Positions 23,392 to 34,868 of a stretch of 64,000 nt of DNA are shown here, piece after piece. A program made the position numbers and the translations under genes. Under the pieces are notes generated by a model. The model did no database searches. It saw nothing but the letters and a program-made list of their open reading frames with translations, and was not told where the DNA came from. This DNA is from Macrostomum hystrix (Eukaryota > Platyhelminthes > Macrostomidae): the NCBI GenBank assembly GCA_950097015.1, contig CATNEN010000039.1:1302001-1366000 (forward strand), in the 5' to 3' direction. The first letter of the stretch is position 1, and each line of letters opens with the position of its first letter.

Positions 23392-24370
23392 CTTCCTCTT
23401 TCTGAACTGATCTGATTCTTCCCCTTACCACACTTTTTTTATTTAAGTAGTTCTTGACACGGCGCTACACATGTGCTACTCTGCCGGTCCTTCATGGTGT
23501 TATATCCCTTCAGTCCCTCAGGGTGTGGACTGTTATATCCCTTCAGTCCCTCAGGGTGTGGACTGTTATATCCCTTCAGTCCCTCAGGTTGTGGACTGTT
23601 ATATCCCTTCAGTCCCTCAGGGTGTGGACTGTTATGTCCCTTCAGTCCCTCAGGGTGTGGACTGTTATATCCCTTCAGTCCCTCAGGGTGTGGACTGTTA
23701 TATCCCTTCAGTCCCTCAGGGTGTGGACTGTTATATCCCTTCAGTCCCTCAGGGTGTGGACTGTTATGTCCCTTCAGTCCCTCAGGGTGTGGACTGTTAT
23801 ATCCCTTCAGTCCCTCAGGGTGTGGACTGTTATATCCCTTCAGTCCCTCAGGGTGTGGACTGTTATGTCCCTTCAGTCCCTCAGGGTGTGGACTGTTATG
23901 TCCCTTCAGTCCCTCAGGATGTGGACTGTTATATCCCTTCAGTCCCTCAGGGTGTGGACTGTTATCCCTTCAGTCCCTCAGGGCGTTAGCGGCGGCAATT
24001 ATCGGACTGAAACGCTTTTTGCGACCTAGAAAATTTAATGTAATTACTACTCGTAAGAAATAATCTTAAACTCTCAAATGAATTTTGGTCAACTTCATTC
24101 TAATGGTAAATATGCAGACATTATTTTTAAACACATCGAAAAAGTCTCTTGTGCAGCTTGTGCATCCGAATTGGAACAATTTAACTGCTACTATTTGTAC
24201 TTTTCAACTCTAAGCAAAATTTACATTCCCTTAGATTGATGATTTCTTAGGAAAATAAACTGACCGTCCTTGAAGCCGACATGCTGAATCAATCCAGTAC
24301 TAAATAAATATATATGTGAATTGCTTGCTTAATTTGTAGTCGCTTTTCATGTTTTTTTAATCGTAATGCC
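23392..24370. other. SSNA1: 3' flank of SSNA1
   Basis: This stretch holds the 3' untranslated region, a 33-bp minisatellite (listed separately) and then AT-rich sequence. AAAATAAAC near 24,253 and TAAATAAATA near 24,301 are possible polyadenylation signals. I see no further gene. Confidence 0.4.
23495..23990. repeat. 33-bp minisatellite at SSNA1 3' end
   Basis: About 15 copies of a 33-bp unit containing CCCTTCAGTCCCTCAGGGTG and ending TGGACTGTTATAT or TGGACTGTTATGT. It starts about 100 bp after the SSNA1 stop. All three plus frames are open through it because 33 is a multiple of three; the resulting 11-residue repeats are not considered coding. Confidence 0.95.
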
Positions 24371-24562
24371 CAGTGGTTAAAGATTTCGACTTCTCGCCTA
24401 GAGGTTACGGCGTTGGACTCAGGGCGTAGGTCCGGGTTTCGATTCCCGACATCCACTTAACTCAGCATTGCTTCGGTTCACACAGTTCAGTTTAGTCCGG
24501 GTGTGGCGTCCCCCAGTCCATGGACTGAACAGCCGTACGCAGCCTTTAGAAGCGCCACGCAA
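24371..24562 (+). mobile_element. tRNA-derived SINE, copy 2
   Basis: The tRNA-like head includes GAGGTTACGGCGTTGGACTC and the B-box-like GGGTTTCGATTCCC. The body has GCATTGCTTCGGTTCAC, GGCGTCCCCCAGTCC, ATGGACTGAACAGCC and CGCAATAGCCCAATTGG, matching copy 1 (320-600, minus strand) in order and spacing. It lies about 100 bp upstream of the UBX-domain gene. Ends are approximate. Confidence 0.7.
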
Positions 24563-24660
24563 TAGCCCAATTGGGGCAGGTTTACTCAATTATCATTATC
24601 CCTGATTTCATTGGTCAGTTTCCTAATCCCGTTACAGCGCCCGGTCGCCAGGCCCGGACC

Positions 24661-25284
24661 ATGCAGTCCCTGCCCAACAGGCTCGATCGCGCTGCCAGGC
24701 GACCGGCGGCGAAGACGCGACCCGCGCAGCCGTCTCCCTCGCCCACAGTTCCAAGCCTTGGGAAGCCGCGAACAATGGACGGCTATCTGGGCGACAGGCT
24801 CATACCGACGTCGCCGCCTGCGCGATCGTCGCCATCGCCCGTCGTGGAGTCGTTGAGACGCCGGCCCAGCCTGGCTCAGGCTGATGCGGCTGAGCGGCCA
24901 TTGTCGGCGCAAAGGTACAAAGTCCTGCCCAGTATTTCGCCAAAGCATCTGCGAATTGACAAACAACAACAAGAGCAACAGAGCGATGAGCAACAGCACG
25001 CTGGTAGGAAACAACAGCATAGTGACGAGTCGCGGGAATTTTTATCCCTGGCGATTCGCACGCCGGACGGCGCTCGGCATCAGCGCCGCTACCCACCAGA
25101 CACGCCGCTCGGAGCCATCTGCGCCGACATGCGCGACCGTCTCGATGACGACTGCGCCGGATTGGAGATCGTATCGCCAGCGGATCGAGTCACCTACGGC
25201 GAAGCGGACATGGGACGAAGCCTCCGTCAGCTGGGCATCTGCGATCGGTCTCTGCTGGTGCTTCAGAAGACTCACTTTGAGTAG
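24661..25284 (+). CDS. UBXN10: UBX-domain protein, UBXN10-like
   Basis: An intronless frame of 207 residues if ATG 24,661 is used. The same frame is open from 24,571, but a strong acceptor-like CCCGTTACAG ends 23 bases before 24,661, so I prefer the later start. Residues 1-120 are basic, proline- and serine-rich and probably disordered, followed by a glutamine-rich stretch. The last 80 residues look like a UBX ubiquitin fold: LAIRTPDGARHQRRYPPDT, then LEIVSPADRVTY, then SLRQLGICDRSLLVLQK. UBX domains recruit the AAA ATPase p97/VCP. The usual FPR turn is replaced by SPADR, so p97 binding is uncertain. A short protein with a single C-terminal UBX domain fits UBXN10, a ciliogenesis factor, but other UBX proteins are not excluded. 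Confidence 0.5.
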   Translation: MQSLPNRLDRAARRPAAKTRPAQPSPSPTVPSLGKPRTMDGYLGDRLIPTSPPARSSPSPVVESLRRRPSLAQADAAERPLSAQRYKVLPSISPKHLRIDKQQQEQQSDEQQHAGRKQQHSDESREFLSLAIRTPDGARHQRRYPPDTPLGAICADMRDRLDDDCAGLEIVSPADRVTYGEADMGRSLRQLGICDRSLLVLQKTHFE

Positions 25285-25806
25285 CTGGGCCACTCACTAT
25301 GAGTAGCTGGGCCACTCACTATGACTAGCTGGGCCACTCACTATGAGTAGCTGGGCCACTCACTATGACTAGCTGGGCCACTCACTATGAGTAGCTGGGC
25401 CACTCACTATGAGTAGCTAGGACACTCACTATGACTAGCTAGGACACTCACTATGAGTAGCTGGGCCACTCACTATGAGTAGCTAGGACACTCACTATGA
25501 CTAGCTAGGACACTCACTATGAGTAGCTGGGCCACTCACTATGACTAGCTAGGACACTCACTATGACTAGCTAGGACACTCACTATGAGTAGCTGGGCCA
25601 CTCACTATGACTAGCTGGGCCACTCACTATGAGTAGCTGGGCCACTCACTATGAGTAGCTAGGACACTCACTATGACTAGCTAGGACACTCACTATGACT
25701 AGCTAGGACACTCACTATGAGTAGCTGGGCCACTCACTATGAGTAGCTGGGCCACTCACTATGACTAGCTAGGACACTCACTATGAGTAGCTGGGCCACT
25801 CACAGC
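25272..25806. repeat. 22-bp minisatellite beginning at the UBX gene stop codon
   Basis: About 24 copies of a 22-bp unit, GAGTAGCTGGGCCACTCAC plus TAT, with GACTAGC and CTAGGACAC variants. The first copy is the coding end itself: the last codons and stop (ACTCACTTTGAGTAG) differ from later copies by one base. The array therefore includes the stop codon of the upstream gene. Confidence 0.95.
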
Positions 25807-26205
25807 TGAGTACAAGCACAAGCAGCTGCATGTTTCAGTGACTTACTATAAGTAGTGGCCCATAATGTTTCCTTAATTCTGGTTTAATACTGTACCCCAC
25901 AAGCATCAGTCCAGACTGTAAACAACGCCTTCATGTTTTTGTGCAAATGAATGTAAAATAGACAGGATTTAATTATTTTTATTGTTCCAAGCTGAAGACT
26001 GCGTATGCTTTCTGGCATCAGCATCAGTGCATTCCTTTCGATTATGTGATCTTCACTTTATATAGAGCCTTGTACTTTATGCTTAAACTGTCTGAACAAA
26101 AATGGTGTTTAAAATATGTGTTTATTTTGCTTTTAAAATATACTTTTCTGAATTGCTTGGAATTCTGATTGTCATTGGTTTAAGATTGGTCTGAATACAC
26201 TTTAG
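25807..26205. other. Unassigned AT-rich spacer
   Basis: A non-repetitive stretch between two minisatellites. It probably includes the 3' end of the UBX gene transcript if that reads through the array. I see no coding frame or RNA gene. Confidence 0.3.
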
Positions 26206-26207
26206 GA

Positions 26208-26818
26208 GAGAATTGAGTTCACATCAGTTGGGATTTTGAGTTCATGTCAGTTGGAATTTGAGTTCATTACAGTTGGGATTTGAGTTCATTACAGTTGGGA
26301 TTTGAGTTCATTTCAGTTGGGACTTGAGTTCATGTCAGTTGGGATTTGAGTTAATGTCAGTTGGGATTTGAGTTCATTACAGTTGGGATTTGAGTTCATT
26401 TCAGTTGGGACTTGAGTTCATGTCAGTTGGGATTTGAGTTAATGTCAGTTGGGATTTGAGTTCATTACAGTTGGGATCTGAGTTCATTACAGTTGGGATT
26501 TGAGTTCATTTCAGTTGGGATTTGAGATTATTTCAGTTGGGATTTGAGTTCATGTCAGTTGGGATTTGAGTTCATATCAGTTGGGATTTGAGTTCATGTC
26601 AGTTGGGATTTGAGTTCGCTTCAGTTGGGATTTGAGTTCGCTTCAGTTGGGATTTGAGTTCATTACAGTTGGGATTTGAGTTCATTACAGTTGGGATTTG
26701 AGTTCGCTTCAGTTGGGACTTGAGTTCATGTCAGTTGGGATTTGAGTTCATGTCAGTTGGGATTTGAGTTCATTACAGTTGAGATTTGAGTTCATTTCAG
26801 TTGGCATCTGAGTTATTA
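26208..26818. repeat. 22-bp minisatellite
   Basis: About 28 copies of a 22-bp unit, TTGGGATTTGAGTTCATGTC plus AG, with CATTACAG, CATTTCAG and CGCTTCAG variants. Intergenic, or 3' to the minus-strand gene that begins at 29,064. Confidence 0.95.
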
Positions 26819-27248
26819 GTTAAGCAAGAGCTGCAATGAAATATTCTGCAGCCGAATTGCGACCTCATCTGTCCGGTGTCCTCACAGGTAGGTTTCCTGG
26901 AAGGTTGCGAGGGGATAATTCTCTGAAAATGCTGCCCAATAGTTCGGCAAGGTGCGCTGGTAAATTGCAGTGATTGCTGGGCTACTTAGCTGAATGCCTG
27001 CTTCAGGGCGTTCATTTCAGAAATTTCATAGAAAATTTCTTTCCAGTAAAGTAATCCCAGGTGCGTTAGCCTCTTGGAGCAATTTAGATTTCGCTTCCTA
27101 CGCGTTGGCTTCGCTCCGAAATGAATGCAGCGCCAAATCACCGTTGAATCTGCAGCAGCTGCGGTCAAAGGCACTCGGCAAGGACAATCCCGGATCCTAT
27201 CCCCGCTGTGCACCGGCTCCTTCAGGGGAACTTCGGAACCTCAAGATC
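26819..27248. other. Spacer with an unsupported minus-strand frame
   Basis: A 75-codon minus-strand frame (27,213-26,986) and a 94-codon plus frame overlap here. Neither resembles a known family. It could hold a downstream exon of the minus-strand gene at 28,119-29,064, but I found no junction that continues that frame convincingly. Confidence 0.2.
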
Positions 27249-28085
27249 CCTGCCAACACCTCTGCTGCTCCAGGCTAGGTCTGTAACACCCTCAGCTGCT
27301 CCAGGCTAGGTCTGTAACACCCTCAGCTGCTCCAGGCTAGGTCTGTGACACCCTCAGCTGCTCCAGGCTAGGTCTGTAACACCCTCAGCTGCTCCAGGCT
27401 AGGTCTGTAACACCCTCAGCTGCTCCAGGCTAGGTCTGTAACACCCTCAGCTGCTCCAGGCTAGGTCTGTAACACCCTCAGCTGCTCCAGGCTAGGTCTG
27501 CAACACCCTCAGCTGCTCCAGGCTAGGTCTGTAACACCCTCAGCTGCTCCAGGCTAGGTCTGTAACACCCTCAGCTGCTCCAGGCTAGGTCTGTAACACC
27601 CTCAGCTGCTCCAGGCTAGGTCTGTAACACCCTCAGCTGCTCCAGGCTAGGTCTGTAACACCCTCAGCTGCTCCAGGCTAGGTCTGTAACACCCTCAGCT
27701 GCTCCAGGCTAGGTCTGCAACACCCTCAGCTGCTCCAGGCTAGGTCTGTAACACCCTCAGCTGCTCCAGGCTAGATCTGTAACACCCTCAGCTGCTCCAG
27801 GCTAGATCTGTAACACCCTCAGCTGCTCCAGACTAGGTCTGTAACACCCTCAGCTGCTCCAGGCTAGGTCTGCAACACCCTCAGCTGCTCCAGGCTAGGT
27901 CTGTAACACCCTCAGCTGCTCCAGGCTAGGTCTGTAACACCCTCAGCTGCTCCAGGCTAGGTCTGCAACAGCCTCTGCTGCTCCAGGCTAGATCTGCAAC
28001 AGCCTCTGCTGTTCCAACCAAGGCTAGATCTGCAACAGCCTCTGCTGTTCCAACCAAGGCTAGATCTGCAACAGCCTCTGTTCCG
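27249..28085. repeat. 31-bp minisatellite
   Basis: About 23 copies of a 31-bp unit made of CTCAGCTGCTCCAGGCTAGG and TCTGTAACACC. After 27,957 it passes into three diverged copies with AGATCTGCAACAGCC and CTGCTGTTCCAACCAAGG. The units contain the E-box core CAGCTG. The diverged end overlaps the 3' end of the minus-strand open frame of the gene at 27,957-29,064. Confidence 0.95.
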
Positions 28086-29064
28086 TGTGTCAATGGCAGG
28101 CGGGAGAGCTGTGCTCACCATGGCGTACTCAATTGTGAGCACCTGACCCAGTGAGGCCTGGCCACCTGAAGAATTTTGCGCCGCAGCCGCCGGTGCCGCG
28201 GCGTCCGCATCCCCAGCTGAACCGGAATTTGCAGCCACGTCCGCGGTGAAAGTCGACGCTGTTGCTGTGAATGTCGACGCGGTGGACTGAGACCCGTCGC
28301 AAACCAGTCGGCGGTTGCGACGTCGCGAAGCGGCTGCAATGGTCCGCCGCATCCGATCGTTGCGAGCGCGCTCCCGAGGATTCGTCGAAGCGACCGCCGC
28401 CTCGACGTCCTGCCAAACTCGTCGGCGGCGGCGACGGCGAGCGTAGCGATCCATCCACAGGTAGATAATCAGCGCCAGGCCCAGGGGCGCCAACGGCAGG
28501 GCGTTCGAACAGATTTTGCCCAGGGTCCGGCCTAGCGAGAAGGCGGGCAGGGAGCCGGCTGGGAAGTCCGCAGCGGCTGGCGTTGTCAGCAGAGTCACTG
28601 GCCAGGTGTTGTGATAAACAGGTGATGATTCTTGTCTAACAGTTAATGATTCTTGCCTAACAGGTGATGATTCTTGTCTAACAGGTGAGGATTCTTGTCT
28701 AACAGGTGATGATTCTTGTCTAACAGTTCATGATTCTTGTGTAACAGGTGATTATTCTTGTCTAACAGTTCATGATTCTTGTCTAACAGTTCATGATTCT
28801 TGTCTAACAGGTGATTATTCTTGTCTAACAGGTGAAGATTCTTGTCTAACAGTTCATGATTCTTGTCTGACAGGTGATGATTCTTGTCTAACAGGTGATG
28901 ATTCTTGTCTAACAGGTGATGATTCTTGTCTAACAGGTGATGATTCTTGTCTGAGATGTAGTTATTCTTGTCTGACAGGTGATATTGCCGGTCTAACAGG
29001 TACTGATAGAGTCAAACAGGTGGACTCACCGGAAGAAGTTGAAATTGCCGCCATGCCTGATCTC
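27957..29064 (-). CDS. Putative single-pass membrane protein (tentative two-exon model)
   Basis: Exon 1 (29,064-29,040) encodes MAAISTSS and ends TTCCG|GTGAGT. Exon 2 starts at 28,597 after CTGGCCAG, joining G|TG as valine, and stays open to 27,957, giving about 221 residues. A hydrophobic segment, LPLAPLGLALIIYLW, is followed at once by a strongly basic run (RYARRRRRRR), as expected for a single membrane span with a cytosolic basic side. Then come serine-, threonine- and alanine-rich sequences. The final 45 residues are encoded by minisatellite-like DNA. An alternative donor, GCCATG|GTGAGC at about 28,120, would instead send the frame to an unseen downstream exon. The 0.44 kb intron is a 21-bp array. 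I do not recognise the family. Confidence 0.35.
28610..28992. repeat. 21-bp minisatellite in intron
   Basis: About 18 copies of a 21-bp unit, GATTCTTGTCTAACAGGTGA plus T, with CAGTTCAT and GTGATTAT variants. It fills the intron of the putative membrane-protein gene. Confidence 0.93.
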
Positions 29065-30920
29065 AGAGCCTCCGACAATTCCTCGCGTGCGTTGCCAGGC
29101 AAGCGCTCTGCATTTTATCCAGCCCAGGACAGTCCGACAATCCACTAACCAATGGCTGCTTACCTAAGCAATGCGGCTTCTCACAATCATGCCTCACTAC
29201 TTGCAGTAGGGTAGTGGTTGCGGCGGCGCTTATACAGAATCTACCGGATCTCCTGAATATGAAACAAAAATGTCCTGGGATCCAGGGCAGGGTAAGTGGG
29301 ACTGCCCTGAAGATCGCTTTCCATTGAATTTCCTTCAAAATGAGCAAATATAATGAAAGAAGCAAAGCAAGTAGAAAAACTCCAGGAGGTGTCTGTCAGC
29401 TGCTGGGCTTGAACTCTGCATCCGATGAAGCGATCAGATGGAGTGAAACAGGTGGGCTGAGATGAGCGGAGAGAAGCTTGCAATGGGATAAGTAGGCAGG
29501 GATTAATGTTGAGGCCAGCGAAATGGCATCAAACTATTGAATTGGGGCAGGGATGCCGTCGGGACTGCCTGAATACGCGTTCGGTTTGAGCACTCGTGTC
29601 AGCCGTGATGCGCGCTGCTTTCTTAGAAAATGACGCAGCCCTGCCAACTGGGACAGCCGAGAGCGGTGGGGGGTTGGCGCTGAGGCGGGCGGCAAATGAG
29701 GAAGGCCGCATGCACAGGTACAGCCCCGGCCACTTCCTAATTAAGCAGCAGGTTGCACCTGCCCGCCCTAACCTCCTCGCCCAGCCTAATTACAGGAGCG
29801 GGACTGACAGACTGCTCATACAGCAGCCACCTCCCTGTAATCAGTTCGGTTCTGACTCGGCTAGGCGAGCCGCCGATGATGCAGCTGTCTTGTAATGCGA
29901 GAACGGGACACGAATGCCTCGGGACAAAAAACAGCCCCCTTCAGGCTGCTGCTCTGAAGCAGAGGCGAGGTGCCGGACTCGAATCCGGGGATGGAAGCCG
30001 GCTGGCCTGCCAATGGGGGGTAGCTAACAGCCGCTGCTGATGCGGTCAGCGGTGCTCATAAATGGCCTGCCGCCCACCCCAGCCCCGCCCCCGCCCCCTT
30101 GGCAGCCAGGCGTGACGGTCTAGCAGCCCCAGCTCTTCCATCGCCACATTAGCCACTGCGGGGTCCGCATGGAAACCTTAGCGACGCGTGCCTAAATAGC
30201 TTCCTGGCATGGGCAGCCGCAATCTGATGCCGCCGCGGCGCCTCTCCGCTCGCCGCTTTTGTCTATCGCCTCCTCCTTTGTGCCAGCGGAGAAGTGGAAA
30301 CTGCAGCGGGGGGGGCTGATTTCCTGCCCGAAGCCTCGGACCCTTCCTACTCGCCTTTGTGGCCGCATCCGCGGGACACTGGCTGGCCTGCGAGATGCTG
30401 CGAGCTTGTGGACCTGGCCTCCTCTCCTCCCTGCCCCAGCCAATCACCGAGTCCGGCAGCCAGCTAGACTCGCCTCGCTGCTCCCCACAATGCGCCTTAG
30501 CTATTTGAGCTGCCCACCTGAGACGCAGCTGCGGGCAGGGGAAGTGCTGCTTGCCGCTGGGATCGCGTCAGGATCTCCTCGGGCACAATTTTTCCGCGCT
30601 TGGCGTCCTCCGGGCTGCGGCGGCCTCGTTTGACTATTGGAAAGAGGAGCAACTCCTGCCCTGCTGGCATCCCATTGTGGGACATTTCTGGTGAGGCTGC
30701 TGTTGTTATTGGCTGCACAATAGACTGCATAAACTGGCTGAACCATTTTGAATAGGGGATCAAAGCCCGCTGGGAATTCGTATCGGCGCGCTGCGTGAGC
30801 TGTGTGGGCGGGAGCCAGCAGATTGCAGCCATATAAGAAGTTTCTTGAATTCTCAACTGCTTCCTCTGCTTCCTCCATAGACTGCATTCTCTGCCCGCGA
30901 CAGCGGTCGACCCGCCCGTC
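29065..30920. promoter_or_regulatory. Spacer between divergent genes; 5' region of the PH-domain gene
   Basis: No convincing coding sequence was seen, although several frames of 60-120 codons occur because the sequence is GC-rich. A strong acceptor-like tract, CTTCCTCTGCTTCCTCCATAG, ends at 30,880, and another AG (GCGACAG) ends 17 bases before the ATG at 30,921. The PH-domain gene may therefore have a 5' untranslated intron here or be trans-spliced. Confidence 0.4.
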
Positions 30921-33900
30921 ATGAGCCTGAGCTGGGACACGCAGGTGCGGCCGAAGCTGACGACCCTGATCAACTCGCACAAGGTGGTGCGCTGCCGCCA
31001 GGGCACATTCACCGCCGCCTGCCTGCACCGCCTGAAGGAGTACCACGAGAAGTCTGCGGAGCACTCGGAGCCGAACGAGTTCCTGCTGCCGCCAACTGAG
31101 ATTCTCCTCCCGGACTTTCTCTGCGAGGTGCGCACCGGCCCGCTCAGCGACCAGCCGCCTCTGGTCCTGGTCCTGGCCGACGGGCTGCTGCTCATGGCGC
31201 GGCACTCTTCGGCGATGACGCCCGGTTCGGCTGCGGCGGCGGCGGCGGCGGTCGCCTCGACCGCCCAGTGCGGCTCGAACGGCGACCTGGCCAAGTGGGT
31301 GAGCCAGGGCATCACCCGGCCCGAGTGGCAGGCCCTGGCGCTCGAGCTCACACCGCACCTGACCCTCTGCCTGCACAGCTGCTCGCTGGACCTTATCAAC
31401 GGCTACTCCATCCTGCTGGCCTCGCCACACCTCACCCTGGAGTTCACGCCGGTCAGCTACAACCCGCAGAGCCTGTTCGAGATGATGGCAGCCTCCAGGG
31501 AGCTGGACATCACCTACCTGTTCCTCAGCCTGCCAGTGGACGCCAAGCCCAACAACCTGGGCCTGCAGTCGCCCAGGCACGTCTCGCAGGCGTCGCTGCT
31601 GTCGCAGGTGCCGCTGTCCTCCAGCCCCTGCTCCACCAAGTTCTTCAAGAAGAAGTTCGACTCGCTATGGGGCTATTTTAACTTTCGGGCTCCGGTGATT
31701 GAGAACTCGAAGATGTTCTACGGGGCCATCACAACGCCTGACCTGGAGGGCAACCTGCAGGTAAGCCGCCAGCGGGTTGGGTTGAGCTCAGGAATTTGAC
31801 CTGCCTAACAGCGGCCGTTTACTCGTGACTGTAGGTGGCGCGGAAGCCGAAGTCCAAACGACAGAAGCTGTGGGGCGTGCTGAAGTGCCAGACGATCTAC
31901 ATGTTCAAGAAGCGCTCCAGCGCCTGCAACGCAGAGTACGAAGTCAACCTGGAGAACTTCAACGAGCTCGAGGTTCTGGACGAGAACTCCAAGGAGGTGC
32001 CGATCACCAAGAAGGAGCCGCAGCCGCACCAGCTGCCCATCGGTGGCCACAATGTCCGCACCCTGGCGCTGCGGTTTTCCAACTCGAAGAAGAGCGTCTA
32101 CCTCACCCCGATGGACCGCTTCGACTTCAAGCGCTGGGAGGAGAGCCTCAACAATATCCTGCACGGAGAGCGCCGCTCCGAGCGCAGCGTCGAGGCTCTC
32201 AACGCGCTGCAGGCGCGGAGAATCTCCGGGCTGAGCAACAGCTTTCACAACTTGTCCTCCACCAACGGCAGCCGGCAGCAATCGCCCAGCTTTGTGCGCA
32301 AGGACGGCAAGCACGGCCTGAGCATTGTGAGCTGCGGGCCACCAATAGTACATTACTGTGCTCATCTATGTTTCTCATTGAGTTATTAGTGGAGGGAGCT
32401 TGTGTTTCTCAGTGACTAGGGCTCATGACTTCTCAACACAACGGAGAAAATTTGTGCCTTTGAGCAAGACACTTTGAGCAACTCCCATAGTGCTTCAGCT
32501 AGTGTGAGGGGGTAGAAATTAGAGTACATGTCCTCCCCAGTTGACGGACTGAACATCTGTACATCATCATTTGGAAGCGCCCTTGAATAGCATTTGCATC
32601 TTGTACATTTGGTCCGACTGGAATTATTGCACAATAATTGTACAAGAGCAGTAGTTTCTTCTTGCACTTTTCTCTTAGCGTACACAGCAAGCTCAAGTTT
32701 GCACAGGACGCACTGCTCAAGCATCCGGATGAGCACAGTGCAGTCAGGATTCTGTCAAAGGCAGCGCCTGTCGCCGCAGTGAGATGGGGGCAATTTCTTC
32801 AGTAAAAGACAATTTGTGAAGCGGAGCAATTTCAGGACTTCACCTGAGCCGTTGCAGGCTGGGATGCCTGTAATTAGGAATAATTGAATCAGGATTGAGG
32901 ATTCTAACAATCCGAGGAGACTCGACTTGACCGGCAGCTGCCGACGAAACTCCCCTCCCCCCGGCTCAGCTTGGCCTTGAATAGAATATGGAGAAAAATG
33001 CCATTACAGGGATTCTGACCAAGCCGGACATAATAGGCGCGAGCAGGGACGAGGGCCCACAAAGGCCGAGGCTTTTGGCGAGTCGCGGAGCAGACTCAGG
33101 CCACGAGCCTTCTCAAGCAGCTCCCGTGGCCTCCTCCTCACCTACCCTTTCCCCTCCACCTCCGTCCCCAGTGTCTCAGGCCAACTCAGCAGGGGATCCC
33201 GTCTCATGGAGACTGAGTTTCATGCTCGCTCACCTTGCAGCTAAATTTAGTCATTCTCTGTTCGATTGGCCCCGATACTGCAGCACTTGCTGACCCCACA
33301 GCCTCACTTGCGAAACTGGAGACTGGGTGCTCAGGTGGGGTGACTGAATGAATATATATGGGTGACTGGGTGAATATATATGGGTGACTGGGTGAATATA
33401 TATGGGTGACTGGGTGAATATATATGGGTGACTGGGTGAATATATGGGTGATTTGGTGAATTGGTGGGTGACTGGTGAAAGACAGTCTGGTGGATCAAAT
33501 TCAATGTGGATTCTCTGGACAGTCAGTTTTCCCCAATCCATAAGAATGCAGTGGGGCAGGTGTGAGTGCAGCAGCTGCTGCTGGGCCAGGTGCTGTTGCA
33601 GGTGAAAATAATTTTAACGTGAAAAAACGTGCTCAAGTGGAGCACGTGGCCCTGGATCCTGTTTCGAGCCGGGAGTGCTCAAATCTGCCAGAATTTCTGG
33701 GCGGCGCCATGAGCAGAAAGGGGCTTAAATCCCTATGGTTCAGCCAATCAATGATGCCGAGCCCCTGTCACCAAGCAGAGTTTTGCTCTTCATTTTCTCC
33801 CGGACGATCGAGCTCCGAGGCTGTTCCGGCATAACCGCAACTGGCTCTGAGGCTGGTGGCGGTCCGCAGGCAAAAGAGCAGAGCGCCAAACCCAGCTCAT

Positions 33901-34827
33901 CCTTTCGCCGCTGAACGGGGGAGCAAAAGTGCAAGCTACTCTCAACACATTTCCTCTCCGCCTCCACCCTCCTAGGAGTTCTCATCCTCAGATGAGCAGA
34001 TGGACTCAGTCGGGTGCTGGCGGCTGAGTGCCGGACTCAGCTCTGAGCTCGGCGGGCGAGAAAGGAGAGAGAGAAAAGGGGATTTTGTTTCCATTTTTCA
34101 GTCATATCCCCGCAGTTTTTTTGCCCTGGCCGCGGCATCTGCCCCCCTCCCCTCCCAGTGTCTCTGCGCCACACAGCCTGCACTGCCTGACTGCCTGCCT
34201 GCCTGACTGCCTGACTGACTGACTGACTGCCTGCCTGCCTGACTGCCTGCCTGACTGACTGACTGACTGACTGACTGACTGACTGACTGCCTGCCTGCCT
34301 GCCTGCCTGCCTGACTGACTGCTGCCTGACTGCCTGACTGACTGACTGCCTGACTGACTGACTGCCTGCACTGCCTGCACTGCCTGACTGACTGACTGCC
34401 TGCCTGCCTGACTGCACTGCCTGACTGACTGACTGCCTGACTGCCTGACTGCCTGACTGACTGACTGCCTGCCTGCCTGACTGCCTGCACTGCCTGACTG
34501 CCTGACTGACTGACTGCCTGACTGACTGACTGCCTGCACTGCCTGCACTGCCTGACTGACTGACTGCCTGCCTGCCTGACTGCACTGCCTGACTGACTGA
34601 CTGCCTGACTGCCTGACTGCCTGACTGACTGACTGCCTGACTGCCTGACTGACTGACTGCCTGACTGACTGACTGCCTGACTGCCTGCACTGCCTGCACT
34701 GCCTGACTGACTGACTGCCTGACTGCCTGCACTGCCTGCACTGCCTGCACTGACTGACTGCCTGCCTGACTGACTGACTGCCTGCCTGACTGACTAACTG
34801 CCTGACTGCCTGCACTGCCTGCACTGT

Positions 34828-34868
<41 letters not shown>

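Noticed and set aside
26986-27213. 75-codon minus frame as a gene
   Set aside because: No homology, no supporting splice junction or domain; recorded only as an unsupported frame.
29940-30020. tRNA-like stretch with GGACTCGAATCCGGGG
   Set aside because: It resembles a B box but has no A box or foldable arms nearby.
30497-31580. Long minus-strand frames of 300 and 359 codons
   Set aside because: They are shadows of exon 1 of the PH-domain gene in GC-rich sequence; the plus frame has better protein character and valid splice sites.
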